A stretch of DNA of 33,074 nucleotides, taken from positions 1-33,074 of the forward strand of contig JAAYCY010000036.1 in NCBI GenBank assembly GCA_012729535.1. Direction: 5' to 3'. Positions within the stretch are counted from its first letter, which is position 1, and each line of letters begins with the position of its first letter. The DNA comes from Methanomicrobiales archaeon. GTDB lineage: Archaea > Halobacteriota > Methanomicrobia > Methanomicrobiales > Methanospirillaceae. The notes below the pieces were generated by a model. The model did not search any database and was not told the origin of the DNA. It worked only from the letters and a program-made list of their open reading frames with translations. Made by a program: the position numbers and the translations under genes. Of this stretch, positions 1 to 6,343 are shown piece by piece.

Positions 1-1144
1 CTAGTGTCCCGAAAATCATTGCTGTTTTTGCCATGCAGGGAACAGATATCGCAATCAGTGTAGCAGCAATAAACCGTTGTTTACGGGTTTCTAAAACCCG
101 TGTTGCAAGAATACCCGGAACATTGCAGCCAAGCCCCAAAAAAACCGGCACTATTCCATACCCATGCATCCCGACCCGGTGAAAGAACGTATCAGTCAGG
201 GTAGCAAGGCGGGGAAGATAGCCTGAATCCTCAAGTATGGCTGCAAGAATGTAAAAAACAATAACATACGGGAGGACTATACCAAACGGAACAAAAAGTC
301 CGGTTGTCAGGATGCCCATAGACTGTTCAAAATCTATCTGGCCATCGATTAATTCGCCAACAAGGATCTGTTGAATAAATCCCGGGCCTAGCCAATCAGA
401 AACCTGGGTGATAAGAGGAAGGTAATATGCAAAGATGGGATCGCTTACATACGTAATGATACTCTCTCCGGCAAAAATTACCGCCCAAAGTGAAACGAGT
501 ATTACAAAAAAGGCGATTGGGATTCCGGTAACCGGCTTTATCGTGACATCAGAGATCAAATCGCGAAGGGTATGATGCCGGTGGGTTATTGTCTGGACTT
601 CTGTGGTGATATGCCCTATCCTAACCCATTTTTCTTCATCACTCCAGGATTCATGAGGAGGAAGAGGAATTGGTTTGTACAAATACGATGCCAGATCAGC
701 TATCCCCTCCCCGGTCACTGCAACGGTTGGTATGACGGGAACACCAAGTAATTCTTCAAGACGCCTGACATCAATTTCTATTCCGGTATGCTTAGCCTCA
801 TCCCAGAGGTTTAATACAACAAGGAGAGGAATTCCACGGGATATCAGGTCAAGAGTGAGGATGAGATTTCGCTCAAGGTTCGTTGCATCAATGACATTAA
901 CCACCAGGTCTGCCTCATTCAGGATCCTCGATGATACTTCTTCTGCAGGATTAGAAGGTATCAATGAATACGTTCCGGGCGCATCAATAATAAAAACCCG
1001 TTCCTTATCAAGGCAGGTAGTTCCCTGGGAATAATCAACCGTGGTCCCAGGAAAATTGGATGTAATCACCTGTGTCCCGGTAAGGCGGGAAAAAACCACA
1101 CTCTTCCCGACATTGGGATTTCCCATGAGCACTATCTTTTTCAA
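1..1144 (-). CDS. feoB: Ferrous iron transport protein B (partial, C-terminus beyond left edge)
   Basis: FeoB is the inner-membrane Fe(II) transporter with an N-terminal cytosolic G domain. Translating the minus strand gives the G1 motif GNPNVGKS close to the N-terminus, G3 as DAPGTYS and G4 as NLWD. After about 165 residues come hydrophobic segments typical of the Gate domains, including GLGCNVPGILATR. The frame stays open to the left edge, so the C-terminal part of the channel is missing from the window. The start is uncertain: TTG at 1144 overlaps the feoA stop codon and gives the usual leader MKKIVLMGNPNVGKS, while GTG 1132 and ATG 1126 are alternatives. The overlap implies translational coupling with feoA. 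Identity is firm; only the start codon is open. Confidence 0.95.
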   Translation of the reverse strand, partial: MKKIVLMGNPNVGKSVVFSRLTGTQVITSNFPGTTVDYSQGTTCLDKERVFIIDAPGTYSLIPSNPAEEVSSRILNEADLVVNVIDATNLERNLILTLDLISRGIPLLVVLNLWDEAKHTGIEIDVRRLEELLGVPVIPTVAVTGEGIADLASYLYKPIPLPPHESWSDEEKWVRIGHITTEVQTITHRHHTLRDLISDVTIKPVTGIPIAFFVILVSLWAVIFAGESIITYVSDPIFAYYLPLITQVSDWLGPGFIQQILVGELIDGQIDFEQSMGILTTGLFVPFGIVLPYVIVFYILAAILEDSGYLPRLATLTDTFFHRVGMHGYGIVPVFLGLGCNVPGILATRVLETRKQRFIAATLIAISVPCMAKTAMIFGTL

Positions 1145-1374
1145 ACAGCCAACTCCACCATGATTCTACTGGCAAGACCTCTTCCAAGGCAAATCGTCTT
1201 CCCATCAACACGTATAACAACCGGACCCCTGAAAGGATGGAGGGTAACAACACAAATTTCCTTACTTTCGAGTATTCCTATTGAGCGTAACTGATTTTGT
1301 ACCCCGCATCCACCCAGGATTTCGATAATTTTTCCACGTTTACCTTCCTGAAGTTCAATCACCGGCACGATCAT
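1141..1374 (-). CDS. feoA: Ferrous iron transport protein A (FeoA, SH3-like)
   Basis: A 77-residue protein of the FeoA family, a small cytosolic SH3-like domain that associates with FeoB and is needed for full Fe(II) uptake. The family pattern is visible: an early glycine-rich stretch (EGKRGKIIEILGG), a central L-R-S-I-G-I-L segment, then HPFRGPVVIRVDGKTICLGRGLA near the C-terminus. The length is normal for FeoA. Its stop overlaps the likely TTG start of feoB, so the pair forms one operon. The 252 bases upstream carry a near-perfect palindrome but no recognisable gene. Confidence 0.93.
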   Translation of the reverse strand: MIVPVIELQEGKRGKIIEILGGCGVQNQLRSIGILESKEICVVTLHPFRGPVVIRVDGKTICLGRGLASRIMVELAV

Positions 1375-1506
1375 ATATATCAGAATTCCAACTGGTATAT
1401 TGAATTTTGAGACATCTAAAATTTTTCATCCAAACAAATACTTGAATCTTCGATAGATTATACAAAATAACTATTCAATAACAAGAGAAAATACAAAAAC
1501 CGGAGA

Positions 1507-1524
1507 AGGTCGGTTAATCGACCT
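1507..1524. promoter_or_regulatory. 18-bp near-perfect palindrome between nifX-like gene and feoA
   Basis: The sequence AGGTCGGTTAATCGACCT is an inverted repeat with 6-bp arms and a nearly symmetric TTAA centre (one mismatched pair). It lies about 130 bases upstream of the feoA start and about 100 bases beyond the end of the nifX-like gene. It could be an operator for a metal-dependent regulator of feoAB or a weak hairpin terminator for the upstream gene. No strong T-run follows on the minus strand, which favours a protein site. Function is inferred only. Confidence 0.35.
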
Positions 1525-1626
1525 GTTGAGGGAATTTTCCAGTTTATTTTTTGGAGTGATAATCTAGGAGGAGTGCGGTAACCACTTATTATTTCCTTAA
1601 GATTCTACCAAAGGGTTATAATTGGC

Positions 1627-1980
1627 TTAATGACCTGAGCACTCATGGTCATGATGATTACAAACACTGCCAGTTGATTTCAATCTCCCTGCAATGAAGT
1701 CCTGTGCAGCAACATCCACAGGCCCGCCCACTCCCAGAATTACTTCGATATTATTATCATTAAATAACTGGACTGCCCGGGCACCCATTCCACCGGCAAT
1801 AATCAGGTTTACACCATGTTCTGCCAGGAAAACCGGGAGCCGACCTGGTTCATGACCGGGGCTTTGCAGGGTTTCTGAAAATGCTATCACAGAATCTGTA
1901 GCATCATATATTGCATATCCTTCACAGTGTCCGAAATGTCCGGACACTTCTTTTCCATCACATGCGATTGCGATTTTCAT
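1627..1980 (-). CDS. NifX/NafY-type dinitrogenase iron-molybdenum cofactor-like protein
   Basis: This 117-residue protein belongs to the NifX/NifB-C-terminal/NafY superfamily (Di-nitrogenase Fe-Mo cofactor domain), small proteins that hold metal-sulfur clusters or cofactor precursors. Characteristic features are the start MKIAIACDGKEVSGHFGHC, a central LIIAGGMGARAVQLF motif and the segment LGVGGPVDVAAQDFIAGRL. The C-terminus ends in Cys, His and acidic residues (CNHHDHECSGH), a plausible metal ligand tail. It sits 20 bases after the DUF5320-like gene on the same strand. Methanogens and other anaerobes often carry such genes next to MinD-type ATPases outside nif clusters, so a nitrogenase role should not be assumed. 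A second family member lies at 4458-4790. Confidence 0.88.
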   Translation of the reverse strand: MKIAIACDGKEVSGHFGHCEGYAIYDATDSVIAFSETLQSPGHEPGRLPVFLAEHGVNLIIAGGMGARAVQLFNDNNIEVILGVGGPVDVAAQDFIAGRLKSTGSVCNHHDHECSGH

Positions 1981-2000
1981 GAATAATTTACCTGAATGAA

Positions 2001-2261
2001 CTAATTTCCTCTTCTGCCCATTCTTCTTCTATTTCCAAAGGGAAGTCCACTCTGACCTAAACCATATTTCGGCCTTTGATCTCCGGATTTATCCCCCTCT
2101 GGAGATACAGATTCATATGAACCCGGCAGATTGATGATATTGTCTTGAAAATTCCACCGGCCCCGTCTGGAAAATTTACGTTCTCCCAGCCATCTCGGAC
2201 CGGTGCCATCCAAATCAGGTATCGTTGTCACCTCCTGGTGCACAGCACCATTATTACTCAT
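2001..2261 (-). CDS. DUF5320-like small Gly/Arg-rich protein, uncertain start
   Basis: The open frame encodes up to 86 residues. From residue 14 on it reads IPDLDGTGPRWLGERKFSRR and ends in RRRMGRRGN, resembling the DUF5320 family, short Gly/Arg-rich proteins that usually begin M-P-x-x-D-G-T-G-P. The ATG at 2261 lies inside a palindrome next to the TATA-like element and has no Shine-Dalgarno. A perfect Shine-Dalgarno AGGAGGTGA (2236-2228) lies 5 bases before an ATA codon (2222-2220), exactly where family members have their ATG. Translation may therefore start at ATA, giving 73 residues. Members are often neighbours of NifX-like and MinD/ferredoxin genes, as here. Biochemical function is unknown. 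Confidence 0.6.
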   Translation of the reverse strand: MSNNGAVHQEVTTIPDLDGTGPRWLGERKFSRRGRWNFQDNIINLPGSYESVSPEGDKSGDQRPKYGLGQSGLPFGNRRRMGRRGN

Positions 2262-2282
2262 ATGAGTTAAAATATAAATAAT
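2256..2282 (-). promoter_or_regulatory. TATA element and CATATG-centred palindrome (site B) before DUF5320-like gene
   Basis: Reading the minus strand, an A/T-rich TATA-like element (TTTATATTTT, about 2270-2279) is followed at once by the perfect 12-bp palindrome ACTCATATGAGT (2256-2267). The usual TATA-to-start distance puts transcription start near 2250, so the palindrome lies between TATA and start, a classic place for an archaeal repressor to act. The core TTATT-R-CTCATATG is shared with site A at 4798-4823. Confidence 0.5.
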
Positions 2283-2292
2283 TTGCTGATTT

Positions 2293-2715
2293 TTATGAAG
2301 TATTTTCTTCACAATCATCAGATTTATCCAGAGGGAAATGGTGAGCATCCCGTGGACATAAATCGAATTTTTTTGGGCATTCATAGCCTCCACGGCGTGA
2401 GCAGCCAATGACCTCAATAACCTTACCATTGACCAGGGCGTCAGCTACTTTCCGCCTGGCTTCATGGAGATCTTTCCAGACCGTTCTTCTAGAAACCCCA
2501 AGAAATAACGCTGCCTCCTCCTGTTCCATCCCCTCAAGGTCAATCAGTCGCAGAACCTCAATCTCTTCCGGAAGCAGATTCACCGATTCTCGTTCATCCG
2601 GAATCTGACATCGTGGCCCATAACACCGAAGTGTTCCAGAATCTGAAACTCTCCTTTGTATTCTGGGTCTGCCTCTTCTTCGCTGTGGCCCGGGACCATT
2701 ATCCACCGACATCAT
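2293..2715 (-). CDS. DUF134 family DNA-binding protein
   Basis: A 140-residue protein of the DUF134 family. It has a basic N-terminus with RRRGRPRIQRRV, then a helix-turn-helix resembling sigma-factor region 4 (LLPEEIEVLRLIDLEGMEQEEAALFLGVSRRTVWKDLHEARRKVADAL in two halves, about residues 47-94). A Cys-containing C-terminus follows (CSRRGGYECPKKFDLCP), plus two Cys in CYGPRC. Such a fold suggests DNA binding, possibly metal- or redox-sensing through the cysteines. Its start overlaps the stop of the upstream MinD-type gene by 4 bases, so it is co-transcribed with the ATPases. It is the obvious candidate to bind the two CATATG palindromes of this cluster, but that is inference. ATG 2712 is an alternative start. 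Confidence 0.88.
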   Translation of the reverse strand: MMSVDNGPGPQRRRGRPRIQRRVSDSGTLRCYGPRCQIPDERESVNLLPEEIEVLRLIDLEGMEQEEAALFLGVSRRTVWKDLHEARRKVADALVNGKVIEVIGCSRRGGYECPKKFDLCPRDAHHFPLDKSDDCEENTS

Positions 2716-3581
2716 ACTTTCTCTAATTCATCATTCAGGTTCTTTGCTATCTCATGTATTGCTTTGGATGCAGGCCCTTCACTCTGGATGACCGGGATAC
2801 CGTTCCTGGTCGCATGAAGAACTAAAATATCATAGGGTATCTTTCCAAGCACATGGATTTTCATCTCGTCAGCCATCCTGACAATCTCCTGAGTTATATC
2901 CAGGTTCACATCATATCGGTTCACAACCAGGAACATTGTGACATGAAACGAGCGACAAAGAGTAATAAGTCTTGAAAGATCTGACTGCGCTGATTTGGAA
3001 GGTTCGGTAACAAGAACCGCTGCCTGAATTCCCGTAATTGTTGAAATTAACGGACATCCGATACCGGGAGGACCATCAATCAGAGTTAGAAATACATCAG
3101 GATGTCTTAAACCTGCTTCCTGCCTGAGCCGATGAACCAGTAAACCCGAATTTCCGGATCCTGGTGTCAGCGAACCATAGAGTAAGGGTCCGGCAGAGGA
3201 TTTGGCATAGTGAATCTTGCCGGTTATACGAGGCTGCATACTGACGGCATCTTCAGGACATACCAGGGTGCATGTCCCACACCCTTCACACCGGTATGGA
3301 ACAACCTCATATCGATCACCTGTCTTCCGGATGGCACCATATACACAGGCCTCCTGGCATAATCCACAACCGGAGCAGAGATTAGCATCAATAACTGCCC
3401 CATCCATACCTCTGAATTCATCAGAATGGATATCCTCCGGATTTAGAAGAAGAGAGAGATTGGCAGCATCAACATCGGCATCTATGAGAACCTTATCCTG
3501 GGGAAGAAGACACGCAAATGAAGCGGTAAGAATTGTTTTACCAGTTCCACCCTTCCCGCTAACAACAGCAACCTGGATCAT
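2712..3581 (-). CDS. MinD/ParA-type P-loop ATPase with inserted 2x[4Fe-4S] ferredoxin domain (copy 1)
   Basis: A 289-residue MinD-superfamily ATPase with a ferredoxin domain inserted after the first strands. The deviant Walker A SGKGGTGKT is at residues 8-16 and the IDADVDAANL segment at about 33-42. Two CxxCxxCxxxC motifs have cysteines at 69/72/75/79 and 98/101/104/108. The switch-like DGPPGIGCP follows near residue 169. The first cluster motif lacks the usual proline after its last Cys. Proteins of this architecture are cytosolic and thought to couple nucleotide hydrolysis to Fe-S or cofactor delivery; their substrate is unknown. The gene overlaps the second copy by 4 bases upstream and DUF134 by 4 bases downstream, so all three are translationally coupled. 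Confidence 0.92.
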   Translation of the reverse strand: MIQVAVVSGKGGTGKTILTASFACLLPQDKVLIDADVDAANLSLLLNPEDIHSDEFRGMDGAVIDANLCSGCGLCQEACVYGAIRKTGDRYEVVPYRCEGCGTCTLVCPEDAVSMQPRITGKIHYAKSSAGPLLYGSLTPGSGNSGLLVHRLRQEAGLRHPDVFLTLIDGPPGIGCPLISTITGIQAAVLVTEPSKSAQSDLSRLITLCRSFHVTMFLVVNRYDVNLDITQEIVRMADEMKIHVLGKIPYDILVLHATRNGIPVIQSEGPASKAIHEIAKNLNDELEKV

Positions 3582-4429
3582 ACATCACCCCTTGCATGGG
3601 CCAGGATTTTATCGCCCAGCTCGGAGAAGCGTAAAGACCATTCCGGATCCTCCCGGGAGATAAGAAATCCTGCATTCTGCTTTTTTAAAAGAGTAAAATC
3701 CAAGGGAATTTTCATAAGAATCGGGAGAGAATGCTCACTACAGTATCCTTCAATAATACTATCATTCCCATCGCTCCGGTTGATGACCACAGCAACTGGA
3801 ACCTTAAGTACCTGGAGCACATCAACCGCAACAGACAGGTCATGGAGGCCAAAAGGAGTCGGCTCAGTGACCAGTACACAAAGGAGAGCATCGTCAACCG
3901 TCTCAATAAACGGACATGCAGTCCCTGGTGGAGCATCGATAATGACAACCGGTTCATCTTTGACCTGCTCCCTGACTGCTCCGATAACCGCAGTTGTCCT
4001 AACGTCACCCTCTTTAAGCCTGCCAGTAACTAGTGTCAGTGAATCTGTGAGATGACATGTTTGTACCTCACCAACGAGGGCAGGAACTTTTTCCAGTGCT
4101 TCTGCAGGACAGACACGGAAACATCCACCGCAGGAATGGCATAACTGAGGGAAAAACAATACCTTGTCCTTCAGGACTGTGAGGGCTCCAAATCTGCAGA
4201 ATTCACCACATGCTCCACAATGGAGGCACTGGTCTTCAAGCACTTGCGGGATAATAACATGAATATCTCTGCATTCAGGAGAACAAGGGAAAAAAATGCC
4301 CAGGTTTGGTTCTTCCACATCACAGTCAGCCAGGGTTATTTTCTGTTTTAGAGATAAGACAAATCCTAAATTCGAAGCCACGGTTGTCTTCCCGGTTCCC
4401 CCTTTCCCACTCGCTATTACAATCTGCAT
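3578..4429 (-). CDS. MinD/ParA-type P-loop ATPase with inserted 2x[4Fe-4S] ferredoxin domain (copy 2)
   Basis: A 283-residue paralogue of the downstream neighbour with the same layout. Walker A SGKGGTGKT is at residues 7-15, ADCDVEEPNL near 34-43 and ferredoxin cysteines at 68/71/74/78 and 97/100/103/107. IDAPPGTACP is in the switch position. The two copies are clearly diverged in sequence, so this is an old duplication rather than a recent one. Tandem pairs of this type occur beside NifX-like and DUF134 genes in many anaerobes, and they probably act as a heterodimer (inference). The gene begins 28 bases after the NifX-like gene 4458-4790 and overlaps copy 1 by 4 bases. Confidence 0.92.
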   Translation of the reverse strand: MQIVIASGKGGTGKTTVASNLGFVLSLKQKITLADCDVEEPNLGIFFPCSPECRDIHVIIPQVLEDQCLHCGACGEFCRFGALTVLKDKVLFFPQLCHSCGGCFRVCPAEALEKVPALVGEVQTCHLTDSLTLVTGRLKEGDVRTTAVIGAVREQVKDEPVVIIDAPPGTACPFIETVDDALLCVLVTEPTPFGLHDLSVAVDVLQVLKVPVAVVINRSDGNDSIIEGYCSEHSLPILMKIPLDFTLLKKQNAGFLISREDPEWSLRFSELGDKILAHARGDV

Positions 4430-4457
4430 TACATACTCCGCAGACTATACCCGTTGT

Positions 4458-4790
4458 TCATGAAGAATTCTCAGAATTCTTCTTCCATGCTGAGTATGCA
4501 GCTTCAACGGTAACATCAGGGTTTTGCATGATTATGGTAATACCGGATGCCTTGAGAGCTCCATCTGCATTTCCACCAAGACGTGGTGCAATAAGAACCT
4601 TGACATCATTTTTTACCAGAAACTGTACGGCCATTGGACCAACGCCACCGGATCCGCCTGCGTGTGGGTTTGCCTCAATCCTTGAACTACCAGTCTCGGT
4701 ATCAAAAAATGCAAAGTACGGTGCACGTCCAAATCTATCATCCATCTGAGAGTCTACAGTCGGACCACTTGAGGGTATACTTACTATCAT
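4458..4790 (-). CDS. NifX/NafY-type dinitrogenase iron-molybdenum cofactor-like protein (second copy)
   Basis: A 110-residue member of the same superfamily as 1627-1980. It begins MIVSIPSSGPTVDSQMDDRFG, and the family motif R-F-G-R-A-P-Y-F is followed by a conserved central block (GPMAVQFLVKNDVKVLIAPRLGGNADGAL in overlapping parts). It has no cysteines and no His-rich tail, unlike the first copy, so the two are unlikely to be interchangeable. As first gene of the NifX-MinD-MinD-DUF134 unit it lies directly behind a 26-bp palindrome that almost touches its start codon. Its likely role is carriage or sensing of a metal cofactor, inferred from the family. Confidence 0.88.
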   Translation of the reverse strand: MIVSIPSSGPTVDSQMDDRFGRAPYFAFFDTETGSSRIEANPHAGGSGGVGPMAVQFLVKNDVKVLIAPRLGGNADGALKASGITIIMQNPDVTVEAAYSAWKKNSENSS

Positions 4791-4797
4791 ACCTGAT

Positions 4798-4823
4798 ATT
4801 TATTGCACATATGAGCAATAAAT
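4798..4823 (-). promoter_or_regulatory. 26-bp CATATG-centred palindrome (site A) at start of nifX-minD-minD-DUF134 unit
   Basis: Arms ATTTATTGC (4798-4806) and GCAATAAAT (4815-4823) flank ACATATGA, so only one central base pair breaks the symmetry. The site ends 8 bases from the ATG at 4790. A TATA-like stretch (TAAATAATAC on the minus strand, about 4860-4851) would place the transcription start near 4830. A bound protein would then cover the start region. On the appropriate strands it shares TTATT-R-CTCATATG with site B at 2256-2267. Confidence 0.55.
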
Positions 4824-4826
4824 GTT

Positions 4827-4851
4827 CTCTGAAAAAAAAGAAAAATCAGAG
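4827..4851 (-). terminator. Hairpin with T-rich loop after mrp
   Basis: CTCTGA and TCAGAG form a 6-bp stem around a loop that is almost all T on the minus strand. It lies immediately beyond the stop codon of the Mrp-type gene. The T-run is what archaeal termination needs, and the position separates the DUF2124-mrp transcript from the nifX-minD unit. Confidence 0.5.
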
Positions 4852-4856
4852 TAGTA

Positions 4857-5660
4857 TTATTTAATCTGCGAGATGAGTCTGTCAATTATGGCATAAATTG
4901 CCTGAAGTGCCGGGCTGTCCGCACTTTTCCCTACAAATGCCCACCCTTCATCACCTGACTGACGGATAGCGAGGTCCACTGGAATATTACCCAGGTATGG
5001 AACATCCATTTCATCGGCTATTTTTTCTCCGCCACCTTTCCCAAAGATATCCACTTCATTTTTACAGGATGGACAGATATAACCGCTCATATTTTCTATG
5101 ACACCGAGGACATCCATCCCAAGATCCCTGCTAAAGGTTATTGCCTTTGAGGAATCCAGGGTTGAAACAGACTGTGGCGTAGTAACAATTACTGCTCCGG
5201 CAATATTTGGCGCAGACTGAGCAATCGTCAGGGCCTCATCACCGGTTCCAGGAGGAAGATCCACGATCAAATAATCAAGCGGTTCCCAGGCAGTATCTTC
5301 CAGGAACTGGCGGATGGCATTGGATTTCATGGGCCCTCTCCAAATCACCGGGGAGTTGCGATGAGGGAGAAGAAATGCCATAGAAATAACCTGAAGATTC
5401 TCATTTACCTTCACAGGAACGATTTTATTATTTTCAGACATTAATTGATGCTTTTCAAGACCAAGCATCTTGGGAACATTTGGTCCGTGAATATCCAGGT
5501 CAAGAAGCCCGACCTGCATCCCTTTCATTGAAAGAGCATAGGCAAGATTTACAGATACCGTAGATTTTCCCACACCTCCTTTTCCTGAAAGAACAAGGAT
5601 TACATGTTTTACATCAATTTCAGCACGCTTTGGCAGGTTAGAACCCTTTTCATCAGTCAT
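4857..5660 (-). CDS. Mrp/NBP35-type iron-sulfur cluster carrier ATPase
   Basis: A 267-residue protein of the Mrp/NBP35 (ApbC) family, cytosolic homodimeric ATPases that bind a bridging Fe-S cluster and pass it to target proteins. The deviant Walker A SGKGGVGKS sits at residues 25-33, DLDIHGPNVPKMLG follows, then DLPPGTGDEALT. The conserved CxxC is present as ICPSCK, and those cysteines would bridge the cluster in the dimer. It lacks the N-terminal DUF59 domain of bacterial Mrp, normal for archaeal members. It follows DUF2124 by 19 bases and is followed by a hairpin terminator. With NifU and NifS further right, the window holds several parts of an Fe-S assembly system. Confidence 0.93.
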   Translation of the reverse strand: MTDEKGSNLPKRAEIDVKHVILVLSGKGGVGKSTVSVNLAYALSMKGMQVGLLDLDIHGPNVPKMLGLEKHQLMSENNKIVPVKVNENLQVISMAFLLPHRNSPVIWRGPMKSNAIRQFLEDTAWEPLDYLIVDLPPGTGDEALTIAQSAPNIAGAVIVTTPQSVSTLDSSKAITFSRDLGMDVLGVIENMSGYICPSCKNEVDIFGKGGGEKIADEMDVPYLGNIPVDLAIRQSGDEGWAFVGKSADSPALQAIYAIIDRLISQIK

Positions 5661-5679
5661 GATTTTAAAAAAACTTTGG

Positions 5680-6159
5680 TTATTCGGAAGTTACAACAAC
5701 AGAGATATCTGCATCTATCAGCAGGTCAAAATGCATCTTTTCAAGCCAGCCCGCTTTTTCAAACATGTGCATAAAGCATACACCAATGGTCGGTGCTCCT
5801 TTCCATTTTTCCAGAACAGCAGCCATATCATCAGCTGTAACTGGCATATTCGGCATGGCAAGTCCACCCATGATTACGACAACAGCCGGGTTTTTTGGAG
5901 AATACGGATCAGCTGCCTGAAATCCCACATCCGCTTTCATGATAAGTTTATGAGCTTTCTCTTCCGCTTTATAAGGAACAAAAATACAGGTGCAGGGAAG
6001 AGATCTGATGGAGAAACAGAGTAATTCAACAAAAGGAGTGCAAGTACCTGGTACACCATAAAAAACAATTTCAGAATCCTCAGTCAGTGACCATTTTTCA
6101 ATATATTCCTTGAAGGGTCGCAGGATGCCTGGAACCCCGGATAATGTTGTTTGTCCCAT
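5680..6159 (-). CDS. DUF2124 family protein, methanogen-specific
   Basis: A 159-residue protein that I assign to DUF2124, a family known mainly from methanogens and of unknown function. Recognisable stretches are SGVPGILRPFKEYIE, FYGVPGTCTPFVELL and VVIMGGLAMPNMPV. The Rossmann-like alternation of hydrophobic strands and the conserved Cys residues (GTCTPF, LPCTC, IGVCFMHMF) suggest a cytosolic ligand- or metal-binding fold, but no catalytic motif can be named. An in-frame ATG is preceded by GAGGTTTAATC, a fair Shine-Dalgarno. It is the first gene of the leftward cluster and lies divergently from the radical SAM gene, sharing a 184-base intergenic region. Confidence 0.72.
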   Translation of the reverse strand: MGQTTLSGVPGILRPFKEYIEKWSLTEDSEIVFYGVPGTCTPFVELLCFSIRSLPCTCIFVPYKAEEKAHKLIMKADVGFQAADPYSPKNPAVVVIMGGLAMPNMPVTADDMAAVLEKWKGAPTIGVCFMHMFEKAGWLEKMHFDLLIDADISVVVTSE

Positions 6160-6266
6160 GATTAAACCTCATAAACATATCTGACCATTAAAACCAGGTA
6201 CAGACATGATAATTATAGTGTAGACCTGAGTGACTTTAATATATTTCTAAGCTTATGAGAAATAAT

Positions 6267-6275
6267 TTATAAAAA
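6267..6275 (+). promoter_or_regulatory. TATA box for radical SAM gene
   Basis: The sequence TTTATAAAA in an A/T-rich context matches an archaeal TATA box. It lies about 70 bases before the ATG at 6344, predicting a transcription start near 6300 and a leader of roughly 45 bases. Confidence 0.45.
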
Positions 6276-6343
6276 AAGGGCAAGCCAGTAATATCATTCT
6301 TATGAGTATTTATCAGCAGGAAATTCAAACAATCATATAGAAC

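Noticed and set aside
675-1034. Plus-strand frame of 119 codons inside feoB
   Set aside because: Antisense shadow of the well-supported G domain of FeoB.
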